In this document: positions 28,552 to 37,495 of the stretch, piece by piece
Numbering within the stretch: the stretch's first letter is position 1
How the letters are laid out: each line of letters opens with the position of its first letter
From: Candidatus Kryptoniota bacterium
Lineage (GTDB): Bacteria > Bacteroidota > Ignavibacteria > Kryptoniales > JAKASW01
Direction: 5' to 3'
NCBI GenBank assembly: GCA_036567965.1
Contig: DATCTN010000017.1
Coordinates: forward strand, 62,001 to 126,000
Length of the DNA: 64,000 nucleotides
Translations under genes and position numbers: made by a program
The notes under the pieces: model-generated
What the model saw: only the letters and a program-made list of their open reading frames with translations
Told to the model about the DNA's origin: nothing
Databases searched by the model: none

Positions 28552-28890
28552 ATGACAACGCCGATCATTGAGCCGTTCAAGATCAAATCAGTAGAACCTA
28601 TAAACTTCACGAGCCGCGAATACCGTGAGAAGGTACTCAACGAAGCCTGTTACGATCTCTTCTTGATCAGGGCGGACGATGGCCCTGATAGATTTTCTTA
28701 CTGACTCTCGGACTGCCGCTATGAGCTCAAGACAGTGGGCGGCTATCATGGGTGGCGAAGAATTGCACGCAAGCTTCCGAAGTTTTACGAGTTCCAAAAA
28801 GCCGCGAAAAGAACTGAACAGTCCTATGCGTATTGCTTTGTCCTTGCAATGAAGAACATAGCAGCGACCGATCTTATGTCGCACGTCTAA
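28552..28890 (+). pseudogene. Frameshifted 5' fragment of a tryptophanase/tyrosine phenol-lyase gene
   Basis: From ATG 28552 the frame reads IEPFKIKSVEPINFTSREYR and EKVLNEACYDLFLIRADD, the N-terminus of tryptophanase. A frameshift near 28680 moves the match to another frame (ALIDFLTDSRTAAMSSRQWA, AIMGGEE), and a second shift continues as KFYEFQKAAK. Similarity then ends and the frame closes at 28890. The PLP-binding and catalytic regions are absent, so this is a dead 5' fragment of a gene normally near 460 codons. Confidence 0.75.
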
Positions 28891-29282
28891 AAGGGAACTT
28901 CTTTCACTGCATTCACGATGTCCGCACTGTCACGTACGCACTGAAGCATAATCTCTTTCAGGTTGTCTTGATTCGGGGTGTGGTTACCATTGCCGGTCGA
29001 TGAAGCTGCAACGAGAGCAAGTTCCAACTTCGGTTTGCTCTGATCCATGATTTTCTTCAACTTGAATTCCGATCCGGCTTTGAGTTTGTTTGCCTGAAGT
29101 ACTTCGTGGATCTCAATCGGCGCGAAGAATGACTTTTCGAAACCGCCTTTCTCTACATTGTAGAGATAGTATTTCCCGAATGAAGATTCACCGATGTGCG
29201 GTTTGTCTCTGAGCAATTTATCTGTTACTTCCATGTTTAGTTCAGGATCGAGCTTCGGTATATTGTTCTTCTCCGTCGCCAT
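28887..29282 (-). CDS. Small protein of unknown function, possibly phage-related
   Basis: About 131 residues from the ATG at 29282. It has a compact, conserved-looking middle (GESSFGKYYLYNVEKGG, SFFAPIEIHEVLQANKL) ending in lysine-rich LKKIMDQSKPK. The pattern resembles small single-strand-binding or replication-accessory proteins of mobile elements, but I cannot assign a family. A longer reading upstream to 29375 overlaps the next gene. Its start overlaps the end of the gene at 29454 by about 40 bases, suggesting translational coupling. Confidence 0.5.
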   Translation of the reverse strand: MATEKNNIPKLDPELNMEVTDKLLRDKPHIGESSFGKYYLYNVEKGGFEKSFFAPIEIHEVLQANKLKAGSEFKLKKIMDQSKPKLELALVAASSTGNGNHTPNQDNLKEIMLQCVRDSADIVNAVKEVPF

Positions 29283-29454
29283 TGTTGTTACGTCCATTTG
29301 TGAGTGAGTATGAAAAGTTTGTTGAAGAAGGAACGAATTTCGAGCCCGGGGGGATCTCGCCAGTTTTCTTAACATATGCTAGAATTGCGATCAGATCTGG
29401 CTCCCCTTTTGCCGGCGTTATTTTAACCAGACCGCGCTTTTTTGCGGCCTTCAT
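29242..29454 (-). CDS. Small basic protein of unknown function
   Basis: A 70-residue frame starting at an ATG with AAGGAG seven bases upstream. It begins with a lysine-rich helix (MKAAKKRGLVKITPAK) and has LIAILAYVKKTGEIPPGSKF; after that the sequence looks less like protein. A C6 run in the GEIPPG codons is a possible frameshift site, so the frame may originally have continued into the downstream gene. I do not recognise it. Confidence 0.4.
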   Translation of the reverse strand: MKAAKKRGLVKITPAKGEPDLIAILAYVKKTGEIPPGSKFVPSSTNFSYSLTNGRNNNGDGEEQYTEARS

Positions 29455-29673
29455 GAACCGCTCCTTGTCCTCGATCTCGATCCTGTCCCGCTCATTATTT
29501 TGTATACTTGATACGGGGGATGTCGCTAGAAGCTCACGGGGACGTGCTTCTCAACTATTCTTCTACGCATTACTGCATTTACCTCTTGCCAATATGTTTC
29601 TAAATTGAAATAAGCAACCTTTAGAGAATACTTAAGTGGAATGTTAAGTGCTTCGACAAAAGGAGATAACTCA

Positions 29674-31914
29674 ATGAAATCATTTCACAGTCTGGCCATA
29701 AAGTTGCTCACGGTCATATTTGCGCTCATCTTGGTAAATGTTGCCGATGCAGGAAGACGTTATAGAGACATTGTTTTTTCCTCTGCAACAATCACGACGG
29801 GCATTCAATTCGGCAGGGCGCTCGACATTAATGGGGCGACCGATTCCCTGTACCTCGATTTATACGAACCGACGGGCGACACTCTGACGTCGAGACCGCT
29901 CGTCATCTGCATACACGGGGGAAGCCTCGTCAGCGGCGTAAGAAGCGATATGAGCTTAAACTGCACCGACTTCGCTGAGCGCGGGTATGTCTCGGCTACA
30001 ATAGATTACAGACTCGGCATTGGATCTCCGAAGGGAGTTACGACAATACTGGAAGCGCTGTTGCGAGGAGTTCAAGATACTAAAGCTGCGGTTCGCTTCT
30101 TCCGCTTAAATGCCGCCCAATATGGAATTGATACTTCACAAATTTATCTTGAAGGTTCATCTGCGGGATCGATGGTTGCGGTCCATTATGGTTACTGGAA
30201 TGAGGATGAAATCCCGACCGACGTGAATCAGGCGAAGTGGGGAGATATTGAAGGCACAAGCGGGAATCCCGGATTATCATCTTCGATTAAAGGCATAATA
30301 AATTATTGTGGTGGAATTGTAGATCCAACATGGATCAATGCCGGGGAAGTACCTGTTGCGAGCATCGATGGTGTGCCAGACACGATCGTACCACAAGATA
30401 GCGGCGTGTCGGGTGATTTTGGCATAGAATTATATGGCGGCATAACGATCTCCAGAATTGCTACCCAACTGGGAATATATAATCAGGCCGTTTTCTTTCC
30501 TGGCCAGGGTCATGGCGGCGGAGCAGACAGCCTGCAAGGGTTCGCTTCAAATTTCTTTTACACTTTAATGGTGCTTTCCTCTTCTTCGCCGACGGATCTT
30601 ACCTCGATGCATCTCTCAGACCATTCCCTCAATCTCTTTCGCTATGACACTCACTCTTTCTTCACAACTGCGGTCGATAAGAACGGCAATACGATTATAC
30701 TCCCTCATTCGATGGTACAGTATTCCTGCGACAGCAGTCTCGGTTCGATAGAGCCGTATGGTGTATTTACTCCGTCGGCCCACCCCGACAGCGGATATGT
30801 CCTCGCAAAATTCAACGGCACTACGGACTCATGCTTCGTGAGAACTTACGACTTCAAGTATTTCGCACTAAGTCCGAAACTTGCGGTTACGGATTCATTG
30901 ACAACTCTACAGATTAGCGTAAATATCTTCGACGCCGATTCGGTACAGCATTATTTGCCGATAACGATGTTCAGACTGACCTCAACGGTTCCCTCCGTGG
31001 GGACAATCGATTCGACAGGTTTATTTACCGGGCTGAAGACAGGCATTACAAAAATAATTGCTTCGTTCAACGGCACATCCGATACGGGCGTGGTAAGAGT
31101 CGAGTGCGCCACCGGTTTGGTCAGCTTCGATCCTCTTGAGAGCGTCAGCGGCTGGACCTTTGATGGATCGAATCTGGATTCGCTTTCCGTCACGCTTGCG
31201 ACGGACCAGATGTCCGTGGGGAGTGCATCCTTCAGAATAAACTACAAGTACACTTATGCCGCATCAACGACATACATGGTTTACCTCAACAAGGATATTC
31301 CTGTCTACGGGATTCCCGATTCCATATTCCTTGATGTGAAGTCGGACGGTCGAAATCACAGACTCTACTACCGCTTTGCGGATGTCGACTCGGATCTTTT
31401 CCGTGCCATAGGGAGGAAGTACCTCAACGACAGCACCTCTTTCGCAAACATAAATGCCGGGATGACGGCGATGTCGGAGCTTTCAGGCACTGCCCTACCG
31501 ACTTATCCGCTGACGTTCGAGAGAATAGAGATCCAGCTTGCCGGGAGTACTGTTATAGGGCAGTCAAGTTCAGGAACGATTTATGTGGATAATCTGAGGT
31601 TAGAGTATCCGGGCGGTGTCAGCGGTATCGAGAACAAACCGATTTCTCCAACCGTGTTCAGGCTTGAGCAAAACTTTCCGAATCCTTTTAATCCATCTAC
31701 TTTCATCAACTATCAGCTGTCTACGAGCGGTCTGGTGACTTTAAGGGTGTACGATATCCTGGGGAGGCTGGTGAGAACATTGCTTTATGAGAGGCAAAAT
31801 CCCGGCAATCACTCCGTCATTTTCAATGCAGGCAACCTACCGAGCGGAGTTTATTTCTACACACTTCGAGTAGGGAACCACCAGGATTCCAAGAAGTTCC
31901 TCTTGTTAAAGTGA
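29674..31914 (+). CDS. T9SS-exported alpha/beta-hydrolase (carboxylesterase-like)
   Basis: Secreted hydrolase of about 746 residues. Signal peptide ends near VADAG. The alpha/beta-hydrolase domain shows the oxyanion motif CIHGGSLVSG, the nucleophile elbow EGSSAGS (Ser of GxSxG type) and a late histidine in GQGHGGG. A bacterial Ig-like segment (ITMFRLTSTVPSVGTIDSTG) and a carbohydrate-binding-like beta region follow. The last 80 residues are a T9SS type A sorting domain (NFPNPFNPSTFINYQL, GVYFYTLRVGNHQDSKKFLL). The ATG at 29674 has AAAGGAG eight bases upstream; the longer frame from 29641 does not. It probably deacylates plant or microbial polysaccharide outside the cell. Confidence 0.9.
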   Translation: MKSFHSLAIKLLTVIFALILVNVADAGRRYRDIVFSSATITTGIQFGRALDINGATDSLYLDLYEPTGDTLTSRPLVICIHGGSLVSGVRSDMSLNCTDFAERGYVSATIDYRLGIGSPKGVTTILEALLRGVQDTKAAVRFFRLNAAQYGIDTSQIYLEGSSAGSMVAVHYGYWNEDEIPTDVNQAKWGDIEGTSGNPGLSSSIKGIINYCGGIVDPTWINAGEVPVASIDGVPDTIVPQDSGVSGDFGIELYGGITISRIATQLGIYNQAVFFPGQGHGGGADSLQGFASNFFYTLMVLSSSSPTDLTSMHLSDHSLNLFRYDTHSFFTTAVDKNGNTIILPHSMVQYSCDSSLGSIEPYGVFTPSAHPDSGYVLAKFNGTTDSCFVRTYDFKYFALSPKLAVTDSLTTLQISVNIFDADSVQHYLPITMFRLTSTVPSVGTIDSTGLFTGLKTGITKIIASFNGTSDTGVVRVECATGLVSFDPLESVSGWTFDGSNLDSLSVTLATDQMSVGSASFRINYKYTYAASTTYMVYLNKDIPVYGIPDSIFLDVKSDGRNHRLYYRFADVDSDLFRAIGRKYLNDSTSFANINAGMTAMSELSGTALPTYPLTFERIEIQLAGSTVIGQSSSGTIYVDNLRLEYPGGVSGIENKPISPTVFRLEQNFPNPFNPSTFINYQLSTSGLVTLRVYDILGRLVRTLLYERQNPGNHSVIFNAGNLPSGVYFYTLRVGNHQDSKKFLLLK

Positions 31915-31948
31915 CGGGCAAGTGCAACCGAATGGATGATGGAGTTTC

Positions 31949-31966
31949 CCGAAGGGATGCCTTCGG
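31949..31966. terminator. Short GC-rich hairpin after the T9SS esterase
   Basis: CCGAAGG-GATG-CCTTCGG forms a 7-bp stem 35 bases after the stop. There is no T-run, so it may slow rather than end transcription. Confidence 0.3.
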
Positions 31967-32049
31967 CACACTCAACGCCGGTGATGCGGCACGGGCGTGA
32001 TTCGCACGGTCGTATTCTAAATTGACAAACTAAATAATTCTGGGTACCA

Positions 32050-32769
32050 ATGAATAAGAAAGTCATTTTATCCTGGAGTGGCGGCAAGGATAGTGCCATG
32101 TCTCTACATGAAATACAGAAGCCCAATAACTATGAAGTATCAGCGCTACTTACGACCGTAACAGAGGACTACGACAGGATCAGCATGCACGGCGTTCGGC
32201 GTATTCTTCTCGAACAGCAGGCGGAATCTTTGGGTCTTCCGCTTGAAAAGATCTATATCACGAAGAACGCATCCAACGATGAGTATGAAACAAGAATGAG
32301 AGAGAAGCTAGTAGAATATCAGCGTAAAGGTGTATCATCAGTTGTTTTTGCGGACATTTTTTTAGAGGACCTAAGGAAGTATAGAGAAGGAAACCTGTCG
32401 CAAATAGGAATGAAGGGAATCTTCCCGATATGGAAGAGGGATACAACTGAGCTTGCCAACACATTCATGGATTTGGAATTCAAAGCAGTTGTTACCTGCG
32501 TTGACTCAAAAGTCCTGGATAAAACATTTGTCGGCAGGATGTTTGATAAGCAATTTCTGACCGATCTCCCGCCCGGCGTTGACCCATGCGGGGAAAATGG
32601 AGAGTTTCATTCGTTTGTATATGACGGACCGATATTTCGAGAAAAGATAACATTTACAATTGGAGAGATCGTTTTGCGGGACAATCGTTTTTACTTTTGT
32701 GATTTGATACCTGCTAATGGTATAGTTGCCAGTACTGAAAACGGCGCCCACGTTGAAAATGGAGAGTAA
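32050..32769 (+). CDS. Dph6-like ATP pyrophosphatase (diphthine-ammonia ligase family)
   Basis: A 239-residue PP-loop ATP pyrophosphatase with SGGKDSAMSLHE (PP-loop, residues 10-15) close to the N-terminus, and the family motifs FADIFLEDLRKYRE, GIFPIWKRDTTEL and DPCGENGEFHSFVYDGPIF. In eukaryotes and archaea this family amidates diphthine on EF-2; bacteria lack diphthamide, so the substrate here is unknown. The family's alternative name is DUF71/COG2102. It stands alone between two T9SS genes. The GTACCAATG context gives no strong RBS. Confidence 0.9.
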   Translation: MNKKVILSWSGGKDSAMSLHEIQKPNNYEVSALLTTVTEDYDRISMHGVRRILLEQQAESLGLPLEKIYITKNASNDEYETRMREKLVEYQRKGVSSVVFADIFLEDLRKYREGNLSQIGMKGIFPIWKRDTTELANTFMDLEFKAVVTCVDSKVLDKTFVGRMFDKQFLTDLPPGVDPCGENGEFHSFVYDGPIFREKITFTIGEIVLRDNRFYFCDLIPANGIVASTENGAHVENGE

Positions 32770-32975
32770 AGGAAGCACAATCTCTCCTCGAGCAATGATG
32801 AAATACAAAATGGTGGCAGGGGGGTTCATTGCTTTTTAATAGCCGTTTGATTAGTCTTTTACCAGAATCACAGGCGGGCAGGTGACATCGCATGCGAGAG
32901 GCTGTGGGAGAGATGAACAGTGAGCATCTAAAGAATTACAGATGGCTTCATGGTCTGAGGGTCAGGGAGGGCGGC

Positions 32976-33524
32976 ATGAAATTCTGCAAGCTCATCACAC
33001 TTGTATTATCCTCGATATTCCTCCTCGCGAATGTGAAGTCCTATTTACAGGAGCGCGCAATTTCCGAGAGGAAGAATTACCCCCGCAAAATCCTCGGCTC
33101 TTCTTATTCCACAGTTCTCAACACAAACAACATCACTGCATGGGTTCAGGATGACGGACTCTTTCCTCCGAAGGTGCCCCGGGGTCAGAATGAATGGAAT
33201 GGAGAGTTTCGAAAAGGCTCGGGCGTTGGGGTGATATTCCAGGAGGGGATTGTATTTGGCGGACTTGTGCACGACAACCAGCCGGTGACGGTTCGTATTT
33301 GTGGATCCGCTTACGGCACAGGCATGCAGGCGGGGAAAATTCTGAGTGATGCCAGTGGTAATGTAACGGGAGCAGAAAATCCAAGTGACCTTGACGTCAG
33401 AATTTGGAGAGTGAGATCAGACGTCCGACCTGGCCAGACTGTTGTTCCGGGCGTGAAAAGGTCCAGGTATCACGTGGATTATGCTTCTGCAGGATTGAAT
33501 CGTCCAGATTCATTTCGACAATGA
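32976..33524 (+). pseudogene. Internally deleted copy of the downstream T9SS protein
   Basis: From ATG 32976 (RBS GGGAGGG) a signal-peptide-like start leads into STVLNTNNITAWVQDDGLFP, GSGVGVIFQEGIVFGGLV, GTGMQAGKI and RIWRVRSDVRPGQ. Each aligns with residues about 45-155 of the large protein at 33650. Similarity ends and the frame closes at 33524. Immediately overlapping, another frame reads KMLLVK-stop (to 33545), the usual last residues of a T9SS sorting domain. So the first ~170 codons are joined out of frame to the last few codons of a sister gene. Confidence 0.75.
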
Positions 33525-33649
33525 AAATGCTTTTAGTCAAGTAAGACGGCCCTTTTGTCGGATGAAGCCGGATAAGGACACAAATTAATACTGTTCATTA
33601 GAATAGGTCTACGGCCCGGGAACATATCCGTGGCCAGGAGGAATCAGAC

Positions 33650-36600
33650 ATGCGAGAAATGAGAGTGCTTCTCCTGTTGGCAATAACAACTCTTTACTTT
33701 CAGAGTTCTTTCGCGGGAAATCCCGATGGCAGAAAATCAAAGCCCATGCCGCTAAAGGTGAACGGTGTACCGGCAAGTACGGTTCTGAACTTCAATAACC
33801 TGACTTCTTGGACTACTGATAATGCTTTGTTCCCGCCAAACATTTCCAACGGAAAGTGGAACGGCGAGTTTCCCAAAGGTTCCGGAATCGGTTTAATCTT
33901 CCAGGAAGGAATTGTGTTCGGTGGAATGGTGAGAGATGGCGGAAGCGAAATTCTCCGTGTAGGGGGCGCGACGTATCCCACCGGCATGCAGGCGGGAAGA
34001 ATCATCACCAATGGATCGGGAATTGTTACAGGAGCCGATGATACTGCAGGAGCCAACGCCAGGATATGGAGAGTGAGACCCGACGTGGTTCCAGGTCAGG
34101 CCTCGCCTCCCGATCTGACTTCAGACGCCGCATCATACTTTCAGGTGTCAACCAGTGAAGTTACCGCCGCCGAGCTCGATCAAATTAAGCAGCAGTATTA
34201 TACTGACTGGCTCCAGTGGCCTGCCTCGATCGGTGCACCATGGTACATCGACTCCGTCGGCGTGGTGAGAAATGATAACGCTTTCGATCCGACAAGCCCG
34301 CATTGCATCCCTGGTGTCCCCGGCGCCGGACAGACCGTCTGGTATGTCTGCAACGACCTCGATCCGAATCAAGCAGTGGCTTTGTACGGCTCAGAACCGA
34401 TAGGTATTGAAGAACAAGTGACTCTCTGGGCGTATGATTCGCCTGCTGAACTCAACAGCATGACATTCAAGCAGGTCAAGTTGATCTACAAAGGCACGAC
34501 TACAAGTGCGTCGAACTCGGAAATCGACAGCATGTACATCGTCCAGTGGCGGGATCCCGACAACGGAGATATGTCGGACGATTATTCCGGATGCGACTCG
34601 ACCCTTAATCTTGGATTTTGCTACAACGGAGAGCCGGTGGATTCAAAGTACGCCTCCGTAGGTTTGTCGCCACCCGCAAGCGGAGTGTGTGTTCTGGAGG
34701 GACCGGCTCAATACACCGGCAATTCATCGGATAGCGTCCAAATCAACTTTCGCTGGAGAAGAGGGTACAAACCCTGGCATTCAAATCCTATGACGGGGTA
34801 CGACTACTTCGGAGTCGGATCTACCATAGGCGACCCCGATCTCGGTTTCTACCCCGGGACGATGCAGATGTTTAACCTCATGCGTGGGGATCTTCCGCGA
34901 CCGCAGTATCCCGCGGGGGTGCCGTTCTACACATCCTCACCATATGCGACAGCGCATGCGATCGTGACAAACTTCATCTTGTCCGGCGATCCTGTCACCC
35001 ACACCGGCTGGGTGGACGGATACGACTTGACCCCCGGCGATCGGCGCGACCTATGTATCTCGGGTCCATTTACGCTGAAACTACACGATACAGCGGAGGT
35101 GGTGGTGGCATCGATCGGCGCGATTGGCCCAAGTTACCTTTCGTCCGTCGCAGTGTTAAAACAGGGCGCGATAGTCGCCCGCAACTTTTATAACTCCCTT
35201 TTCAAAGCCCCTCCCCCGAATGCGAATGTCTCCGTGGCTTACGGAGCTTCTTCGTCTCGTCTTACAATAGTTGCAAATGGAAGCACCGGCGCACTTAAGT
35301 CAATGACAGCCAGCCTGAGACATCGCGACGGATCTTTATTGATTACCGTCCCCCTTTATGACGACGGCCAACATGGAGATGGCACAGCTTCAGACGGAGT
35401 CTTCGCCGACACCGTTACAATTCCTTCACAGTTTGACGGCCTCCGTCTCGACATATCAGGAACAGGAGCATTCGGGAGCGGCATCTGGCAGGATGTCTTC
35501 GATCATATCACAACCAACGGCCCTTTGATTCTCAGCGGTGTCACGATCGAACAGGATAATCTTAATCAGGATGGCCTTGCAAATCCTGGAGAGGTTCTCA
35601 GGCTCGGCATGAAAATGGAAAACGCCGGAATCTATCCGGTGAATGATTTGAAGTTGCAGCTTCAGAATGAGATGAACGGAAAATTAATAACGGTGAATCA
35701 AATTTCTTCAGACTCTTCATTCACGATGAATTATGCTCCGGACAGCGCGAACAGTTTCTTTTCACTGCAAATACCAGCATCGTACAGCGCTCCTGATTAT
35801 GAAGTGGTACTGACGGTTGCTGATACAGCAGGAAACTCCTGGCAGGATTCACTTCAACTCCCCGTGTACCAGTTTGAATCGCCTCTTCGCGTTGCAGTAG
35901 TCCAACATGTTTCGGGGAAGGCGGATGGTGATTTTACGCTGCGGATTGTTCGCCCTGATTCGGTCAAGGATCATTCTTATTTAATACTTGGAGTGGACTC
36001 TATTGACGCGCAAGGCGATCCCGGAATTTCTCTGCAAGATTCGACCACTGGAACATTTCTATTCAGAAACCATCCTCTTCCAGATCGGCTAGGTGATAAT
36101 ATGCCGCTGACTGATGGATTCATAGTTGCCGGCACCACTGTCAATTCGGCGATCGGCATGAGCGGTTGGGAGGTGCCGAGCGGTGTGAGAAACATTACAT
36201 GGTTAAATGCAACTGGAATGAATCTGGAGGGCTTCAACGGTGCAATCGGAATGGGATACCAGAACTGGTTCAGCAGCTCAACCGTGTTGCCGTCGCAGCT
36301 TCACAACGTGCTCCTGAAGTTTGTCTCGACTGATACCAACGGTAATCCGTTCAATCCAAGCGATTCGAATGTTACGATGGCATACAGATATTTGCGCCAC
36401 GCGGACCTAGGTTCTGCTGATCCATCATTTACACCATTTATAATAAATCAGAATCCCGGCTATGCCTACCAGGACAGGCGCCCGATTCCAATCGCTGCAT
36501 ATGACGAAGAAAATTCAAATCAAAGACTTGAATTAGGATTCCTTGAGAATAACGTCCTCGGTGGACTTGTCGATGCGAAGTACTGGCCTCCATTATATTC

Positions 36601-37150
36601 AAATGGAATCAATAACGTTACAACAACCAGAGAATGGCTCTTCGTCTTTGCGTCACATTACTCGAAACTCACCAATAACCCTGCACTCGCCACTGATATA
36701 CTGGATAATACAATGCCTCTAATGTGGGTCTCAACCGCCAATAGGGAGGTAGCTGCGTTTGATTCCACCGAAGAATTTGAAATACTCGCGCGCCATTATC
36801 TAACCTCAGCAGACAGATGGACATTCAATCCGACGGTTCTCGGAATCAAAGTTGACCCGAATTTTCCAACTAAGTTCGATCTCAGCCAGAACTACCCGAA
36901 TCCTTTCAATCCTCAAACGGCAATCCGGTTCTCCATTCCCAAATCGGGTCACGTGACGTTGAAGATATACAACATCCTTGGACAGGAAATCGCCACGATT
37001 GTCAATCAGCAGTTTCAGCCGGGAACGTACACGTATTACTGGGACGGAAAAAACAAGTACAACGTACAAGTGGCTAGCGGAGTATATTTGTACCGAATCG
37101 AATCCTCATCAGGTTTCGCTTCTACAAGGAAAATGGTTCTCGTTAAATAG
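33650..37150 (+). CDS. Large T9SS-sorted secreted protein of unknown function
   Basis: An 1166-residue exported protein. Signal peptide about 1-22 (TLYFQSSFAG). The N-terminal 160 residues form the unit shared with the truncated copy upstream (LFPPNISNGKWNGEF, FQEGIVFGGM). The middle contains Ig-like and beta-rich segments (ASLRHRDGSLLITVPLYDDG, a choice-of-anchor-like region) and no catalytic motif I can name. The last 85 residues are a T9SS type A sorting domain (NYPNPFNPQTAIRFSIPKSG, GVYLYRIESSSGFASTRKMV). It likely ends on the cell surface or in the medium, as an adhesin or structural protein (inference). Confidence 0.85.
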   Translation: MREMRVLLLLAITTLYFQSSFAGNPDGRKSKPMPLKVNGVPASTVLNFNNLTSWTTDNALFPPNISNGKWNGEFPKGSGIGLIFQEGIVFGGMVRDGGSEILRVGGATYPTGMQAGRIITNGSGIVTGADDTAGANARIWRVRPDVVPGQASPPDLTSDAASYFQVSTSEVTAAELDQIKQQYYTDWLQWPASIGAPWYIDSVGVVRNDNAFDPTSPHCIPGVPGAGQTVWYVCNDLDPNQAVALYGSEPIGIEEQVTLWAYDSPAELNSMTFKQVKLIYKGTTTSASNSEIDSMYIVQWRDPDNGDMSDDYSGCDSTLNLGFCYNGEPVDSKYASVGLSPPASGVCVLEGPAQYTGNSSDSVQINFRWRRGYKPWHSNPMTGYDYFGVGSTIGDPDLGFYPGTMQMFNLMRGDLPRPQYPAGVPFYTSSPYATAHAIVTNFILSGDPVTHTGWVDGYDLTPGDRRDLCISGPFTLKLHDTAEVVVASIGAIGPSYLSSVAVLKQGAIVARNFYNSLFKAPPPNANVSVAYGASSSRLTIVANGSTGALKSMTASLRHRDGSLLITVPLYDDGQHGDGTASDGVFADTVTIPSQFDGLRLDISGTGAFGSGIWQDVFDHITTNGPLILSGVTIEQDNLNQDGLANPGEVLRLGMKMENAGIYPVNDLKLQLQNEMNGKLITVNQISSDSSFTMNYAPDSANSFFSLQIPASYSAPDYEVVLTVADTAGNSWQDSLQLPVYQFESPLRVAVVQHVSGKADGDFTLRIVRPDSVKDHSYLILGVDSIDAQGDPGISLQDSTTGTFLFRNHPLPDRLGDNMPLTDGFIVAGTTVNSAIGMSGWEVPSGVRNITWLNATGMNLEGFNGAIGMGYQNWFSSSTVLPSQLHNVLLKFVSTDTNGNPFNPSDSNVTMAYRYLRHADLGSADPSFTPFIINQNPGYAYQDRRPIPIAAYDEENSNQRLELGFLENNVLGGLVDAKYWPPLYSNGINNVTTTREWLFVFASHYSKLTNNPALATDILDNTMPLMWVSTANREVAAFDSTEEFEILARHYLTSADRWTFNPTVLGIKVDPNFPTKFDLSQNYPNPFNPQTAIRFSIPKSGHVTLKIYNILGQEIATIVNQQFQPGTYTYYWDGKNKYNVQVASGVYLYRIESSSGFASTRKMVLVK

Positions 37151-37495
37151 AATCTATCGCGGATGAATTTGAAAAGTTGAAGAAGAGATAAATCAGAACG
37201 AGCGTGGTTATTGGATGGAGTGGTTTGCCAATCAGATTTGGATTACTTCTTTTCTTCATTATCTGTTTTTTATTTATGAATGGTAAATGAATTCTTTTCT
37301 AAAGTCTCTGGCTGTACATCAAACCAAGACATTGAAGGGGGAATGAAGAACCATAGATGAAGAGTCTCGCTCAATCCGTCCAAAGAACACGGATGAACTG
37401 CGCTCTTCGCCGAGAAGTTGGTTGGAGCGCAATGTTAACGAGAACTCAGCTTGGGCAGGACCGGTCATCTAACGCATCTTAAGGAAGTGAACAGC
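37151..37495. other. Intergenic region
   Basis: About 345 bases between the T9SS protein and the ArnT-like gene. Nothing recognisable apart from the downstream RBS (GGAAG before ATG 37496). Confidence 0.4.
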
